From NCBI RefSeq assembly GCF_025996515.1, contig NZ_BLRH01000034.1:930001-994000 (forward strand): a stretch of 64,000 nt of DNA, in the 5' to 3' direction. This stretch comes from Rhizohabitans arisaemae. Its GTDB lineage: Bacteria; Actinomycetota; Actinomycetes; Streptosporangiales; Streptosporangiaceae. Below, one piece after another: positions 1-7,417 of the stretch. The translations under genes were made by a program, and so were the position numbers. The notes under the pieces were generated by a model that was given only the letters and a program-made list of their open reading frames with translations, did no database searches and was not told the origin of the DNA. Positions within the stretch are counted from its first letter, which is position 1. Each line of letters opens with the position of its first letter.

Positions 1-1
1 G

Positions 2-142
2 ACGCTGACGATCTCGCTGGTGGTGGGGCTGGCGGCGCTGGTGGTGTATCGATGGCTGCTGGACCTGCGGGTCCGCTCCCGGTGGCTCTGGCTCGCCTTC
101 GTCTTCCCGCTCTGGCAGGCGGCCGAACGTCTCTGGGGATGA
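2..142 (+). CDS. C-terminal end of a membrane protein (partial)
   Basis: Frame 2 is open from the window edge to a TGA and encodes 46 residues. They form a hydrophobic helix (TISLVVGLAALVVYRWLL), a short basic loop (DLRVRSR) and a second Trp-rich hydrophobic stretch ending ERLWG. This is typical of the last two membrane segments of an integral membrane protein. The start lies outside the window, so the family cannot be named. Confidence 0.6.
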   Translation, partial: TLTISLVVGLAALVVYRWLLDLRVRSRWLWLAFVFPLWQAAERLWG

Positions 143-378
143 CGCCGGGTCACGGCCCCCAGGCCGTACTCTCCGCCTTCGGCGACTTCTCCGCGACCGG
201 GTTGTCCGCCGGGGCCGGGAAGGCCCCGGTCTCAGCGGGCGAGCGATGTGCTCACCCGGTCCTCCTCATGCTCCCGGTGCCTGGAAGTCCGGCGCCTGTG
301 AGGGGGTCGCACCGCGGTCGGCAGGTTCCGGACCGCTCCGCGGGGAGTCGCCGAAGGCGGGCTTGACGCGATGACGGA

Positions 379-543
379 CTACTTGCCCACTCCGTCCGCG
401 TGGGTGTGCGCCTCGTCGTCGCGGGAGGAGTCGTTCACCACTCCGAGATCCTCACGCAGCCGATCGAGATCGATGGTGGGGCTGCTGTATTTGAGTTCGC
501 GAGCCACCTTCGCCTGCTTTGCCTTCGCTCGCCCTCGTCCCAC
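379..543 (-). CDS. DUF3073 family small basic protein
   Basis: A 54-residue protein starting GRGRAKAKQAKVARELKYSS, followed by DLDRLREDLG. This is the signature N-terminus of the actinobacterial DUF3073 family, whose function is unknown. The start is the GTG at 543: a GGGAG/GGAG ribosome site sits just upstream, and the residues before it in the longer frame do not match the family. Family members usually carry a longer acidic tail; here the tail is short (NDSSRDDEAHTHAD), so this is a short version. Family known, function unknown. Confidence 0.8.
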   Translation of the reverse strand: MGRGRAKAKQAKVARELKYSSPTIDLDRLREDLGVVNDSSRDDEAHTHADGVGK

Positions 544-721
544 GGGCTCCACTCCCTCACGTTGGCCGAGTCCGGCCACTCCCTGCTGGTACCACAACTG
601 TCGCGATATCTCTCATCGCCGACATGTCTTCCCGGTGCAGCCGGCTCGCGCCGATCGGGCATGCCGATCGCGGACTCGGCCCCACCGAGCGGTTCTCCAT
701 CTTACCCAAGTACGAGAGGAT

Positions 722-737
722 TTGAAGAATTTTTCAA
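722..737. promoter_or_regulatory. ArsR-type imperfect inverted repeat
   Basis: TTGAA-N6-TTCAA, in an A/T-rich stretch about 70 bp upstream of the small gene at 808 and the ArsR-family gene at 993. ArsR/SmtB repressors typically bind A/T-rich TTGAA...TTCAA dyads, so this is a plausible autoregulatory operator. A TTGACA-like hexamer follows near 748. Confidence 0.45.
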
Positions 738-807
738 TTCACCATATCTTGACATGCAACCACCTGCCAAGAACGCAATCGAAGCACCACGTGGGGTGAG
801 CAGAGAT

Positions 808-990
808 ATGAGTGAGTTCGCGGCCGAGCTCCAGGCCGGCATCGACGAGACGGGCGCCCGCATCCGGAGTGCCCGCCGGATCGGCGACGACTACACGGCG
901 GACAACCTGCTCGGGCGGCTGGAGAATCTGCTCCGAATCGCCGAACAGCACGGCATCGAGGTACACGGTACGCCCGACGGCGGCGCCTGA
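808..990 (+). CDS. small hypothetical protein upstream of ArsR
   Basis: A 60-residue soluble, helical, charged protein beginning MSEFAAELQAGIDETGARI. The ATG at 808 has a GGGGTGAG ribosome site about 8 nt upstream. It ends 2 nt before the ArsR-family gene and is almost certainly co-transcribed with it. No signal peptide or membrane segment is visible. The heptad-like LLGRLENLLRIAEQHGIEV could be an amphipathic dimerisation helix. I do not recognise the family. Confidence 0.65.
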   Translation: MSEFAAELQAGIDETGARIRSARRIGDDYTADNLLGRLENLLRIAEQHGIEVHGTPDGGA

Positions 991-992
991 TC

Positions 993-1328
993 ATGCCGGT
1001 CCCGCTCTACCACGCCAAAGCGGAGTTCTTCCGTACGCTCGGGCACCCCGTCCGCATCCGTGTGCTGGAGCTGCTCCAAGACGGGCCCCGGCCGGTCCGC
1101 GACCTCCTCGGCGAGATCGAGATCGAGGCGTCCAGCCTCTCCCAGCAGCTGGCGGTCCTGCGCCGCGCACAGATCGTGACCGCCGTCCGCGAAGGCGGAA
1201 CCGTGGTCTACACGCTCTCCACCCCCGACGTGGCCGATCTGCTCGCCACGGCCCGGCGGATCCTCACCCAGCTCCTCGCCGGCCAGGGTGAACTGCTCGC
1301 CGAACTCCGCGCGGAACCCCGGCGGTGA
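993..1328 (+). CDS. ArsR/SmtB-family winged-helix repressor
   Basis: 111 residues with the ArsR winged-helix layout: LGHPVRIRVLELLQDGP, then VRDLLGEIEIEASSLSQQLAVLRRAQIV as the recognition region, and the wing REGGTVVYTLSTPDVADLL. No paired Cys or His cluster typical of metal-sensing members is visible in the recognition helix, so the inducer may be non-metal. It sits 2 nt after the small gene at 808, and both are probably controlled by the TTGAA/TTCAA dyad upstream. A dimeric cytoplasmic regulator. Confidence 0.88.
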   Translation: MPVPLYHAKAEFFRTLGHPVRIRVLELLQDGPRPVRDLLGEIEIEASSLSQQLAVLRRAQIVTAVREGGTVVYTLSTPDVADLLATARRILTQLLAGQGELLAELRAEPRR

Positions 1329-1336
1329 GCCTCCCC

Positions 1337-1801
1337 CTAGTCGCGTTCGACTTTGGTCGTCCCGACCGCGACGCCCTTCGAACAGGTGATCTCCAGAGTC
1401 ACCTGGACGTCCTCCGATTCGAACTCGATCGACGCCTTGGCGTCGGGCCCCTGCTTCACGTCGTCGATTCCGAAGCCCTGAGCCGGACTCCACGACCGCA
1501 GCGTCGCCTCCCCGCCCCGGCAGGCCGCGACGACCGAACCCCCCGGTGTGGTGAACGCCTTCACGCTCGCGGCGGTGTCCGGCCTCCCGGACGACGGCGG
1601 GGCCGGGGTGGCCCGAGGGGGTGTGGCGCCGCCGGGTGTCGCCCCCGCCAGAGCCGCCTTGACCTGCTCGGGGCTCATGGGTGAGACCACGTGCTGGGAC
1701 AGGCCCGCCCCCAGCAGGGAGATCGCCCAGGTGCTGATCACAGTGACCAGGACCGCGACGGCCACCCAGGCGAGCACGGCGAGAAGAGAGCGGCGGTTCA
1801 C
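1337..1801 (-). CDS. membrane-anchored or secreted protein, unknown
   Basis: 154 residues. An N-terminal membrane helix (LLAVLAWVAVAVLVTVISTWAISLL, residues about 6-30) is followed by a Pro/Ala/Thr-rich linker (residues about 55-75) and a small extracytoplasmic domain with two Cys (AACRGGEAT and LEITCSKG) that may form a disulfide. There is no lipobox. It is transcribed divergently from the response regulator at 1886, separated by 84 bp containing direct repeats that could be that regulator's site, so it is a likely target or accessory of the two-component system. Family not recognised. Confidence 0.7.
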   Translation of the reverse strand: MNRRSLLAVLAWVAVAVLVTVISTWAISLLGAGLSQHVVSPMSPEQVKAALAGATPGGATPPRATPAPPSSGRPDTAASVKAFTTPGGSVVAACRGGEATLRSWSPAQGFGIDDVKQGPDAKASIEFESEDVQVTLEITCSKGVAVGTTKVERD

Positions 1802-1836
1802 CCCGCCAGGATGTCAGGCCGAGCGATAACGCCTTC

Positions 1837-1854
1837 CTAAACGCGGGCTAAACG
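1837..1854. promoter_or_regulatory. direct-repeat box, probable OmpR-family site
   Basis: Two CTAAACG heptamers start at 1837 and 1848, an 11-bp period. A weaker copy (GATAACG) starts at 1825. OmpR/PhoB-type regulators bind such head-to-tail repeats. The box sits in the 84-bp divergent gap between the membrane protein gene (start 1801) and the response regulator (start 1886). Confidence 0.5.
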
Positions 1855-1885
1855 ACGGTCTCACCTGCTGGAGCACACCGGTTTT

Positions 1886-2590
1886 GTGGCTAACGTAATC
1901 CCCGTGGCCCAACTCCTACTCATCGAGGACGACCCCGCGGTCCGATCCGCGCTGATACGCGCCCTCACCGAACGCGGTCACGCCCTCACCTCCGCGGCCA
2001 CGGGGATGTCGGGCCTGCGGATGGCCGTCGACGACCGCCCCGACCTGGTGATCCTCGACCTCGGCCTGCCCGATATGGATGGATTCGAGATTATTCGCAT
2101 GCTCCGGGCGGTGAGCCGGGTACCGCTGATCGTCGCCACCGCCAGGGACGACGAGGGGGAGATCGCCCGGGTCCTGGACGCCGGCGCCGACGACTATCTG
2201 GTGAAGCCGTTCGGCGCCGTGCAGCTGGACGCCCGGATCCGGGCCGTGCTGCGCCGGTTGCACAGCGAGGACGACGGCGATCAGACCCTCGTCGTGGGCG
2301 GGCTGCGCATCGACCCCAGAAGCCGGGAGGCGACCATGGACGGCCGCCCGATCGGACTGCGACCCAAGGAGTTCGACCTGCTCCTGTACCTGGCGGCCCG
2401 GCCCGGGCAGATCATCAGCAAGCGCGAGCTGCTCACCCAGGTGTGGCAGGTGCCGTACGGCGGCGCGGACAAGACCGTGGACGTGCACCTTTCCTGGTTG
2501 CGCAACAAGCTCGGCGAGTCGGCCCAGGAACCCCGGTATCTGCGCGCGATACGCGGCGTCGGGGTCAAGATCGTGGATCCCGCCGGATGA
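1886..2590 (+). CDS. OmpR/PhoB-type response regulator
   Basis: 234 residues. The receiver domain has the acidic pair ED near residue 12, phosphoacceptor Asp58 in LVILDLGLPDMDG, and Lys107 in YLVKPFG. The C-terminal winged helix (about 132-232) has GRPIGLRPKEFDLLLYLA and VDVHLSWLRNKLGE. The start is GTG at 1886, with GGAG about 15 nt upstream; a second in-frame GTG at 1904 is possible. Its stop overlaps the kinase start (ATGA). It probably acts with that kinase and binds the CTAAACG repeats upstream. Confidence 0.95.
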   Translation: MANVIPVAQLLLIEDDPAVRSALIRALTERGHALTSAATGMSGLRMAVDDRPDLVILDLGLPDMDGFEIIRMLRAVSRVPLIVATARDDEGEIARVLDAGADDYLVKPFGAVQLDARIRAVLRRLHSEDDGDQTLVVGGLRIDPRSREATMDGRPIGLRPKEFDLLLYLAARPGQIISKRELLTQVWQVPYGGADKTVDVHLSWLRNKLGESAQEPRYLRAIRGVGVKIVDPAG

Positions 2591-3864
2591 GGCGACGCCT
2601 GCTCGTCCTGGTCGCCTCGACGGTCTCCCTCGCCCTGGTGGCGTTCCTGGTGCCGCTGGCGTTCCTCGCCCGTACCCTGGCCGCGGATCGGGCCACCGCG
2701 GACGCCCTGGTCCGCGCCCAGTCCCTGGTGCCGGTGGTGTCGGTGAGCACCCGGTCCGAGCTGGGCCTCGCCGTCCAGCAGGCGAACAGCGGAAGCGGGT
2801 TCCCGCTCACCGTCTTCCTCGGCGGCGACGGCGTCCTCGGCGTTCCGGCCGCCGAATCGGACGCGGTACGGCTCGGTCTCACCGGCCGGAGCCTCACCGC
2901 GGAGGCGCCCGGGGGCAGGGAGATCGTCGTCGCGGTCCAGGGCGGATCCGAGGGGACCGCGGTCATCCGCACGTTCGTCTCCGACGCGGACCTCACCCAA
3001 GGGGTGGCGAACGCGTGGATCATCCTCGGCCTGCTCGGCCTCGGCCTGCTCGTCATCGGCCTCCTGGTGGCCGACCGGCTCGCCCGCTCCGTGGTCCGGC
3101 CCATCGGGGATCTGGCCCGGGTCTCCCACCGGCTCGCGGCCGGTGATCTCTCCGCGCGGGCCGCGGCGGAAGGCCCGGCGGAGGTCCGCGAGGTCACCGG
3201 GGCCGTCAACCATCTGGCCGGACGCATCCAGGTGCTGCTCAAACAGGAGCGGGAGGCGGTCGCCGACCTCTCGCACCAGCTGCGCACGCCGCTCACGGCG
3301 CTGCGGTTGGAGGCCGAGGCGCTGCCCGCCGGGGAGCAGTCGAGCCGGGTGTGCGCGGCGGTGGAGTCCATGGAGCGGATGGTCACCCAGGTGATCAAGG
3401 AGGCGCGGCGCTCCCGCCGGGACGCGCCCGGCGAATGCGAGGCCGTTCAGGTGGTCTCCGACCGTCTCGACTACTGGTCGATGCTCGCCCGTGACCAGGA
3501 ACGCGCCGTCGAACGGCGGCTGGCCGCGCCCCCGCTGCCGGTGGGGCTGACCGAGGAAGCCCTGACGACCTGTGTGGACGCCCTCCTGGAGAACGTCTTC
3601 GCGCACACCCCGGAGGGGACCGGACTGTCGGTCCGGCTCCGGCCGCGCCCCGGCGGCGGAGCGGTGCTGACCGTCGCCGACGAGGGCCCGGGGTTCAGCG
3701 GGCACGATCACGCCGAGCGCGGGGTCAGCGGCGGGGCGTCCACCGGGCTGGGTTTGGACATCGTCCGGCGGGCCGCGGAGCGCTCCGGTGGTTTTCTGCA
3801 CCTGGCCACCGGTACCCCGTCGGGTGCCCGGGTCACGGTGGAGTTCGGTCCCCCGATACTCTGA
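2587..3864 (+). CDS. sensor histidine kinase, partner of the regulator at 1886
   Basis: 425 residues. An N-terminal membrane helix (about 4-28), a periplasmic loop of about 110 residues and a second helix (about 142-165) are followed by HAMP (RPIGDLARVSHRLAAGDLSA), HisKA with His230 in DLSHQLRTPLTALRLE, and HATPase with ALLENVFAH (N box), ADEGPGFSG (G1) and STGLGLDIV (G2). The ATG at 2587 overlaps the regulator's TGA by 4 nt, so translation is coupled. The small extracellular loop has no named sensor fold. Confidence 0.94.
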   Translation: MRRRLLVLVASTVSLALVAFLVPLAFLARTLAADRATADALVRAQSLVPVVSVSTRSELGLAVQQANSGSGFPLTVFLGGDGVLGVPAAESDAVRLGLTGRSLTAEAPGGREIVVAVQGGSEGTAVIRTFVSDADLTQGVANAWIILGLLGLGLLVIGLLVADRLARSVVRPIGDLARVSHRLAAGDLSARAAAEGPAEVREVTGAVNHLAGRIQVLLKQEREAVADLSHQLRTPLTALRLEAEALPAGEQSSRVCAAVESMERMVTQVIKEARRSRRDAPGECEAVQVVSDRLDYWSMLARDQERAVERRLAAPPLPVGLTEEALTTCVDALLENVFAHTPEGTGLSVRLRPRPGGGAVLTVADEGPGFSGHDHAERGVSGGASTGLGLDIVRRAAERSGGFLHLATGTPSGARVTVEFGPPIL

Positions 3865-4020
3865 CCGGCCTCATGCGGCGACCTGGGCCGCGCCGGAGAC
3901 GGGAGCACCGGAATCGCCGTCCGGCGATCGTCGGCGGCGGGTTCCGCCCTGGCGGACTTCCGCGGGCGCGGCCGACCGGGGTTTCCGGAGACGGGCGAGC
4001 CCGACGACCGGCCGGCCAGG

Positions 4021-4050
4021 CTCCGCGGCGCCCCCTCCGGCGCCGCGGAG
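4021..4050. terminator. bidirectional hairpin terminator
   Basis: A perfect 12-bp inverted repeat, CTCCGCGGCGCC, with a 6-nt loop, lies in the 294-bp gap between the convergent kinase (ends 3864) and nitroreductase-hemerythrin gene (ends 4159). There is no T-run, as is usual for high-GC actinomycetes. I see nothing else in this gap. Confidence 0.6.
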
Positions 4051-4158
4051 AACCGGACCCGGGGTATCCGCTCGGGAAGCCGCCCGCACGGCCGCGCCGG
4101 TTCGATTCCGGTCACGGCCTCCGCGCCCCGGCGCCCCCGTCCCGGCCGTGCGCGCCGG

Positions 4159-4989
4159 TCAGGGGCTCACCTGGTTGAGGATCGCGACCAGCTCCCGCTC
4201 CTCGTAATCGAGGTGCGCCTCCAGCTGCTCGATGAGCAGGTCCACCTCCGCCAGGACGGCCTCGGTCCCGACATCCGGACCGGCGAGCACGGTGCGCAGG
4301 CGCTCCAGCAGTTCCGCCACCACCTCGTGTTCCCGGCCGAGCTTGGCCAGCACCTCGTCGAGCGCCGGATCCCGCCCCGCCAGAGCCGGGAACACCCCGC
4401 CGTCTTCGCTGCGGTGGTGGAACTCCAGGCCCTGGCAGAAGGTGAGGCAGTTGACCCGGAGCTGAGCACCGAGGCTCTTCCCCGATTCGGCGAGCTCCTT
4501 GCGGATAAGGGCGAGCTCCCGGCGGAACGCCTCGTGGATCTTCTTGAGACTGTCCCCGAACGGCCCGGGCGGCGGGCCGTCGGCTATCGGGTACAGCGCC
4601 ACCACGGGGATGACGCGATCGATCCCGGCCTGGTACTCGGCCCACCCCGGGTCCGCCTCGGCGGCTCGGGCGAAGAGGCGGTCCCGCTCCTCACCCTCCA
4701 GGACGACCGCGTTCGCCGGGTAGGTGAAGACACCGTACTCCACCTTCACCTGCGGGTTCGCGCGGATGTTGTGGTACCAGGCCGGATGCGCGGGGGAGCC
4801 GCCGGCCGAACCGATGATCAGCATCCGATCCCCGTCCGGCAGATACCCGACCGGAGTGGTACGGCTGACGCCGCTCTTGGCGCCCACGGTGGTCAGCAGA
4901 AGGAGGCGGGCTCCTTCGAACCGGCCCGAGACCCGGCCTTCGTTGGCACGAAACTCTTCGATGATCTGCTGATTGAAGTCGGTGGTCAT
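4159..4989 (-). CDS. deazaflavin (F420)-dependent nitroreductase-type domain fused to hemerythrin
   Basis: 276 residues, two domains. Residues about 1-130 match the DDN-like split-barrel family (FEGARLLLLTTVGAKSG, RTTPVGYL, GSAGGSPAHPAWYHNI, YPANAVVLEGEERD), which uses F420H2. Residues about 145-276 form a helical hemerythrin/HHE domain with iron-ligand motifs CQGLEFHHRSEDGGVFPAL, LGREHEVV and HLDYEERELVAIL. The ATG at 4989 is preferred (GGAG 11 nt upstream); an in-frame ATG at 5010 lacks a ribosome site. Two-domain proteins of this type occur in actinomycetes. A role in oxygen- or nitrosative-stress-linked F420 redox chemistry is inference. Confidence 0.85.
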   Translation of the reverse strand: MTTDFNQQIIEEFRANEGRVSGRFEGARLLLLTTVGAKSGVSRTTPVGYLPDGDRMLIIGSAGGSPAHPAWYHNIRANPQVKVEYGVFTYPANAVVLEGEERDRLFARAAEADPGWAEYQAGIDRVIPVVALYPIADGPPPGPFGDSLKKIHEAFRRELALIRKELAESGKSLGAQLRVNCLTFCQGLEFHHRSEDGGVFPALAGRDPALDEVLAKLGREHEVVAELLERLRTVLAGPDVGTEAVLAEVDLLIEQLEAHLDYEERELVAILNQVSP

Positions 4990-5432
4990 ACTTTGTTCTG
5001 CTCCAGGCATGTGTGAGTCCGCATGACTGCGGTAAGGGAACAACGACTGATCCGGCGGCGGAAGCCGACCGGCCAAACGACGTACGGGCCGACGGACCTC
5101 AACTGTCGTGGGCCGTCGAAATCGGGTACACCTGCGGCGCGGGGTGCCTGGCATCGTCGGGAAACACGGCGACGTGCGGGCGCGAGGGATCAGGCGCGAC
5201 CTGTGTGGTGAGAACTCACGACTTCATCCCCCTTGTCATCGGTGCCACCCGCATGCCAACGGCAGCCGACAACACGTCAGATATTAGAGTTGATCTGCCG
5301 GAAGGCTGTCAAGGCACACACACGGGCCCGATGCGGGGCAGGCGGCGTTCGATATGGCCCCGCGGGCGCCGGCTATCTCCCACCACGAAAGATGCCCTTG
5401 TAGTTATATAAGCCAGTCGGTATGTTCAAAGG
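4990..5432. other. divergent intergenic region
   Basis: 443 bp between the F420/hemerythrin gene and the ArsR gene, with no convincing gene on either strand. A short dyad (CAGAT...ATCTG) lies near 5278-5298. Just before the ArsR start are a TATATA -10-like hexamer at about 5405 and a degenerate dyad around 5408-5424 (ATAAGCCAGTCGGTAT), possibly the ArsR operator. Confidence 0.4.
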
Positions 5433-5771
5433 GTGTCCACCGTGTTCGACGTCCTGAGCGACCACTCCCGGCGGCGGATCCTCGATCTGCTGCGGGAGCG
5501 GCCCCGGCTCGTCGGCGAACTCGTCGCGGAACTCGGCATGAGCCAGCCGACCGTCTCCAAACACCTGCGGACGCTGCGCGAGGCGGGTCTGGTCCAGGCC
5601 CGTCCGGAGGCCGGGCGTCGCCGTTACGAGCTGCGCGCCGAGCCGCTGGCCCAGCTGGACGCCTGGCTGGAGCCGTACCGGCGCCTGTGGTCCACGGGAC
5701 TGGACGCGCTCGAACAGCATCTGGACACCATGCCCGACACCGGGCCCGACCCACAGGAGCAGCTTCCATGA
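5433..5771 (+). CDS. ArsR-family repressor of an SRPBCC pair
   Basis: 112 residues with winged helix VFDVLSDHSRRRILDLLRERP, recognition helix MSQPTVSKHLRTLREAGLV, and wing GRRRYELRAEPLAQLDAWLEPYRRLW. This layout is typical of the non-metal ArsR regulators paired with an AHSA1/SRPBCC gene. It starts with GTG at 5433 about 20 bp after a TATATA box, so it probably has a short leader. The stop overlaps the next start (ATGA), giving a two-gene translationally coupled operon. Confidence 0.9.
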   Translation: MSTVFDVLSDHSRRRILDLLRERPRLVGELVAELGMSQPTVSKHLRTLREAGLVQARPEAGRRRYELRAEPLAQLDAWLEPYRRLWSTGLDALEQHLDTMPDTGPDPQEQLP

Positions 5772-6196
5772 CCACGACCACCGTCAACGGCCGCCCCGCC
5801 CTACGGTTCGAACGACGTCTGGCCCACAGCCGCGACAAGGTCTGGCGCGCCGTGACCGACCCCGTCCATCTCAACCGGTGGTACCCGCTGACCGTCACCG
5901 AGATGGACCCGCGACGCGGCGGCCTGATCGTCTTCGACGACGGCGAGGGCACCCTCTACAAGGCCACGATCACCGACTTCGACCCGCCGCGGCTGTTCGC
6001 CTTCGACGAGCACGATCCCGCCGGCGGGGCACGCGACTTCGACGACCACATGAGGATCGAGTTGTTCGATCTCGACGAGGGGGGATGCCGGTTGGTGTTC
6101 ACCCACGTCCTCACCGACCCCGCCACCGCGGAGGGCGCCGCCGAGGGCTGGCGGCGGTGCCTGGACCTGCTGGTCGCCGCAGCCGACCGGGTGTGA
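5768..6196 (+). CDS. SRPBCC/AHSA1-domain protein
   Basis: 142 residues. The START/Bet v1-like fold is shown by ALRFERRLAHSRDKVWRAVTDP, LNRWYPLTVTEMDPRRGG, PPRLFAFDEHD and a C-terminal amphipathic helix AAEGWRRCLDLLVAA. Such proteins bind small hydrophobic ligands in a central pocket; the ligand here is unknown. It is coupled to the ArsR gene by a 4-nt overlap, a widespread arrangement in actinomycetes. Cytoplasmic. Confidence 0.9.
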   Translation: MTTTTVNGRPALRFERRLAHSRDKVWRAVTDPVHLNRWYPLTVTEMDPRRGGLIVFDDGEGTLYKATITDFDPPRLFAFDEHDPAGGARDFDDHMRIELFDLDEGGCRLVFTHVLTDPATAEGAAEGWRRCLDLLVAAADRV

Positions 6197-6204
6197 CCCT
6201 CGGA

Positions 6205-6750
6205 TCACCCCGTCTCGGGACCGAGGCGGCGGACGCGCACGGTGTTTCGCACCACCCGATCGTCGCGCTCCTCGGTGTACTCGGCGACCTTCGCGTAACC
6301 GTGCCGGTCGTAGAAGCGGTCCAGCTCGGGACTGCCGGCCCAGTGATCCAGGGCGACCGCGGACACACCGCGGGCGCGCGCCTGCCGCTCGGCTTCGGCC
6401 ATCAGCGCCGACCCGACGCCCCGGTTGCCCGGACCACGGTCGGTCAGCACGGTCTGGACGAACAGCGCCCCGTCGGGAACCGTCCCGGCCGGGATCCGCG
6501 GCGGCGCCCCGGGCGCCAGGGCGATCAGGCCGACGCACCAGCCGTCCCGCTCCGCCACGGTGAAGGCGCCCTGCCCCGCCCATTCGGCGAGCCGGCCCGG
6601 GAAACCGGGCACCCGCGAGAAGGGCACCGTCCCCCACTGGTCCGGACGACCTCGGGCGACAAGCCAATCGAGGACGGAGTCCATCAGCGCCAGAATGGCG
6701 GGAACGTCCTCGGCCGTCGCCGGTCGCAGACGAACGTGGTCTTCCGGCAT
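6205..6750 (-). CDS. GNAT-family N-acetyltransferase
   Basis: 181 residues. GNAT motif A is GNRGVGSALMAEAERQARARG with acetyl-CoA pyrophosphate loop R-G-x-G-x-A-like residues, preceded by LFVQTVLTDR (beta-4) and followed by FYDRHGYAKVAEY (motif B). Substrate unknown. A GAGG ribosome site lies 5 nt before the ATG. It is divergent from the MarR gene at 6812 across a 61-bp gap holding a perfect dyad, so it is a probable MarR target. Confidence 0.88.
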   Translation of the reverse strand: MPEDHVRLRPATAEDVPAILALMDSVLDWLVARGRPDQWGTVPFSRVPGFPGRLAEWAGQGAFTVAERDGWCVGLIALAPGAPPRIPAGTVPDGALFVQTVLTDRGPGNRGVGSALMAEAERQARARGVSAVALDHWAGSPELDRFYDRHGYAKVAEYTEERDDRVVRNTVRVRRLGPETG

Positions 6751-6797
6751 GGGAACCTCCTCGTAGGCTAAGCTGTGCCCGGTAACTTCATTCGATT

Positions 6798-6812
6798 ATC
6801 TAAAGGTTAGAT
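6798..6812. promoter_or_regulatory. probable MarR operator
   Basis: A perfect inverted repeat ATCTAA-AGG-TTAGAT in the 61-bp gap between the divergent GNAT and MarR genes. Its right arm reaches the first base of the MarR TTG start codon, so binding would block both ribosome access and transcription. Confidence 0.6.
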
Positions 6813-7285
6813 TGTCAAATCAAATTCAAGCCCGCGCCGTCTCCAGGGCCGTTCAGGAACTGCAGGACGCCACCGATCTCCTCGACGAGCTGGCGGCCCG
6901 CCGGCTGGGCGTCAACCGCACCGACCTGCGCTGCATCAGCCGGCTGTGCGCCAAGGGGCCGCAGACCGCCGGTGAACTCGCGACCGCCGCCGGACTCACC
7001 AAAGGGGCGACCACCACCGCCATCGACCGCCTCGAACAAGCCGGTCTGGCCCGCCGGGCCCGGGACACGGCGGACCGGCGCCGAGTCCTGGTCCACCTCA
7101 CCGACGAGGCCGAGCAGGCCGTCGAGGAGATCTGGGGCCCGATCGTGGCCGACGCCCAGGCCGAGCTGGAGCGATTCGGCCTCGCCGAGCTCGAGGTCGT
7201 CGAAGCGTTCCTCACCCGCGCGCTCGGCGTCCAGACCCGCCACACCGAGCGGCTACGCGGCACGATCGAATCCGATCGCGGTTGA
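6812..7285 (+). CDS. MarR-family transcriptional regulator
   Basis: 157 residues with N-terminal dimerisation helix, winged helix (TAGELATAAGLTKGATTTAIDRLEQAGLA, wing RRARDTADRRRVLVHLTDE) and C-terminal dimerisation helices. The start is the TTG at 6812 with AAAGG 5 nt upstream; it gives a normal MarR N-terminus, and no ATG or GTG is available nearby. It is divergent from the GNAT gene with a dyad overlapping its own start. Inducer unknown. Confidence 0.9.
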   Translation: MSNQIQARAVSRAVQELQDATDLLDELAARRLGVNRTDLRCISRLCAKGPQTAGELATAAGLTKGATTTAIDRLEQAGLARRARDTADRRRVLVHLTDEAEQAVEEIWGPIVADAQAELERFGLAELEVVEAFLTRALGVQTRHTERLRGTIESDRG

Positions 7286-7417
7286 GGGGAGCGAGGACGC
7301 CGAACCCCGGGGCCTTCCGCGTTTAGGGTGCCGTTAGGACTCGCGCAGCGCCCCGCTATCCCCGGCTCCCGCACCCTGGGGACGTACACACGACACCGAT
7401 CGCACGTGAGGTCCAGC

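Noticed and set aside
4040-4120. tRNA-like T arm (GCCGG TTCGATT CCGGT)
   Set aside because: The 5-bp stem and 7-nt loop look right, but no matching acceptor strand, anticodon arm or CCA-spaced end can be found upstream or downstream.
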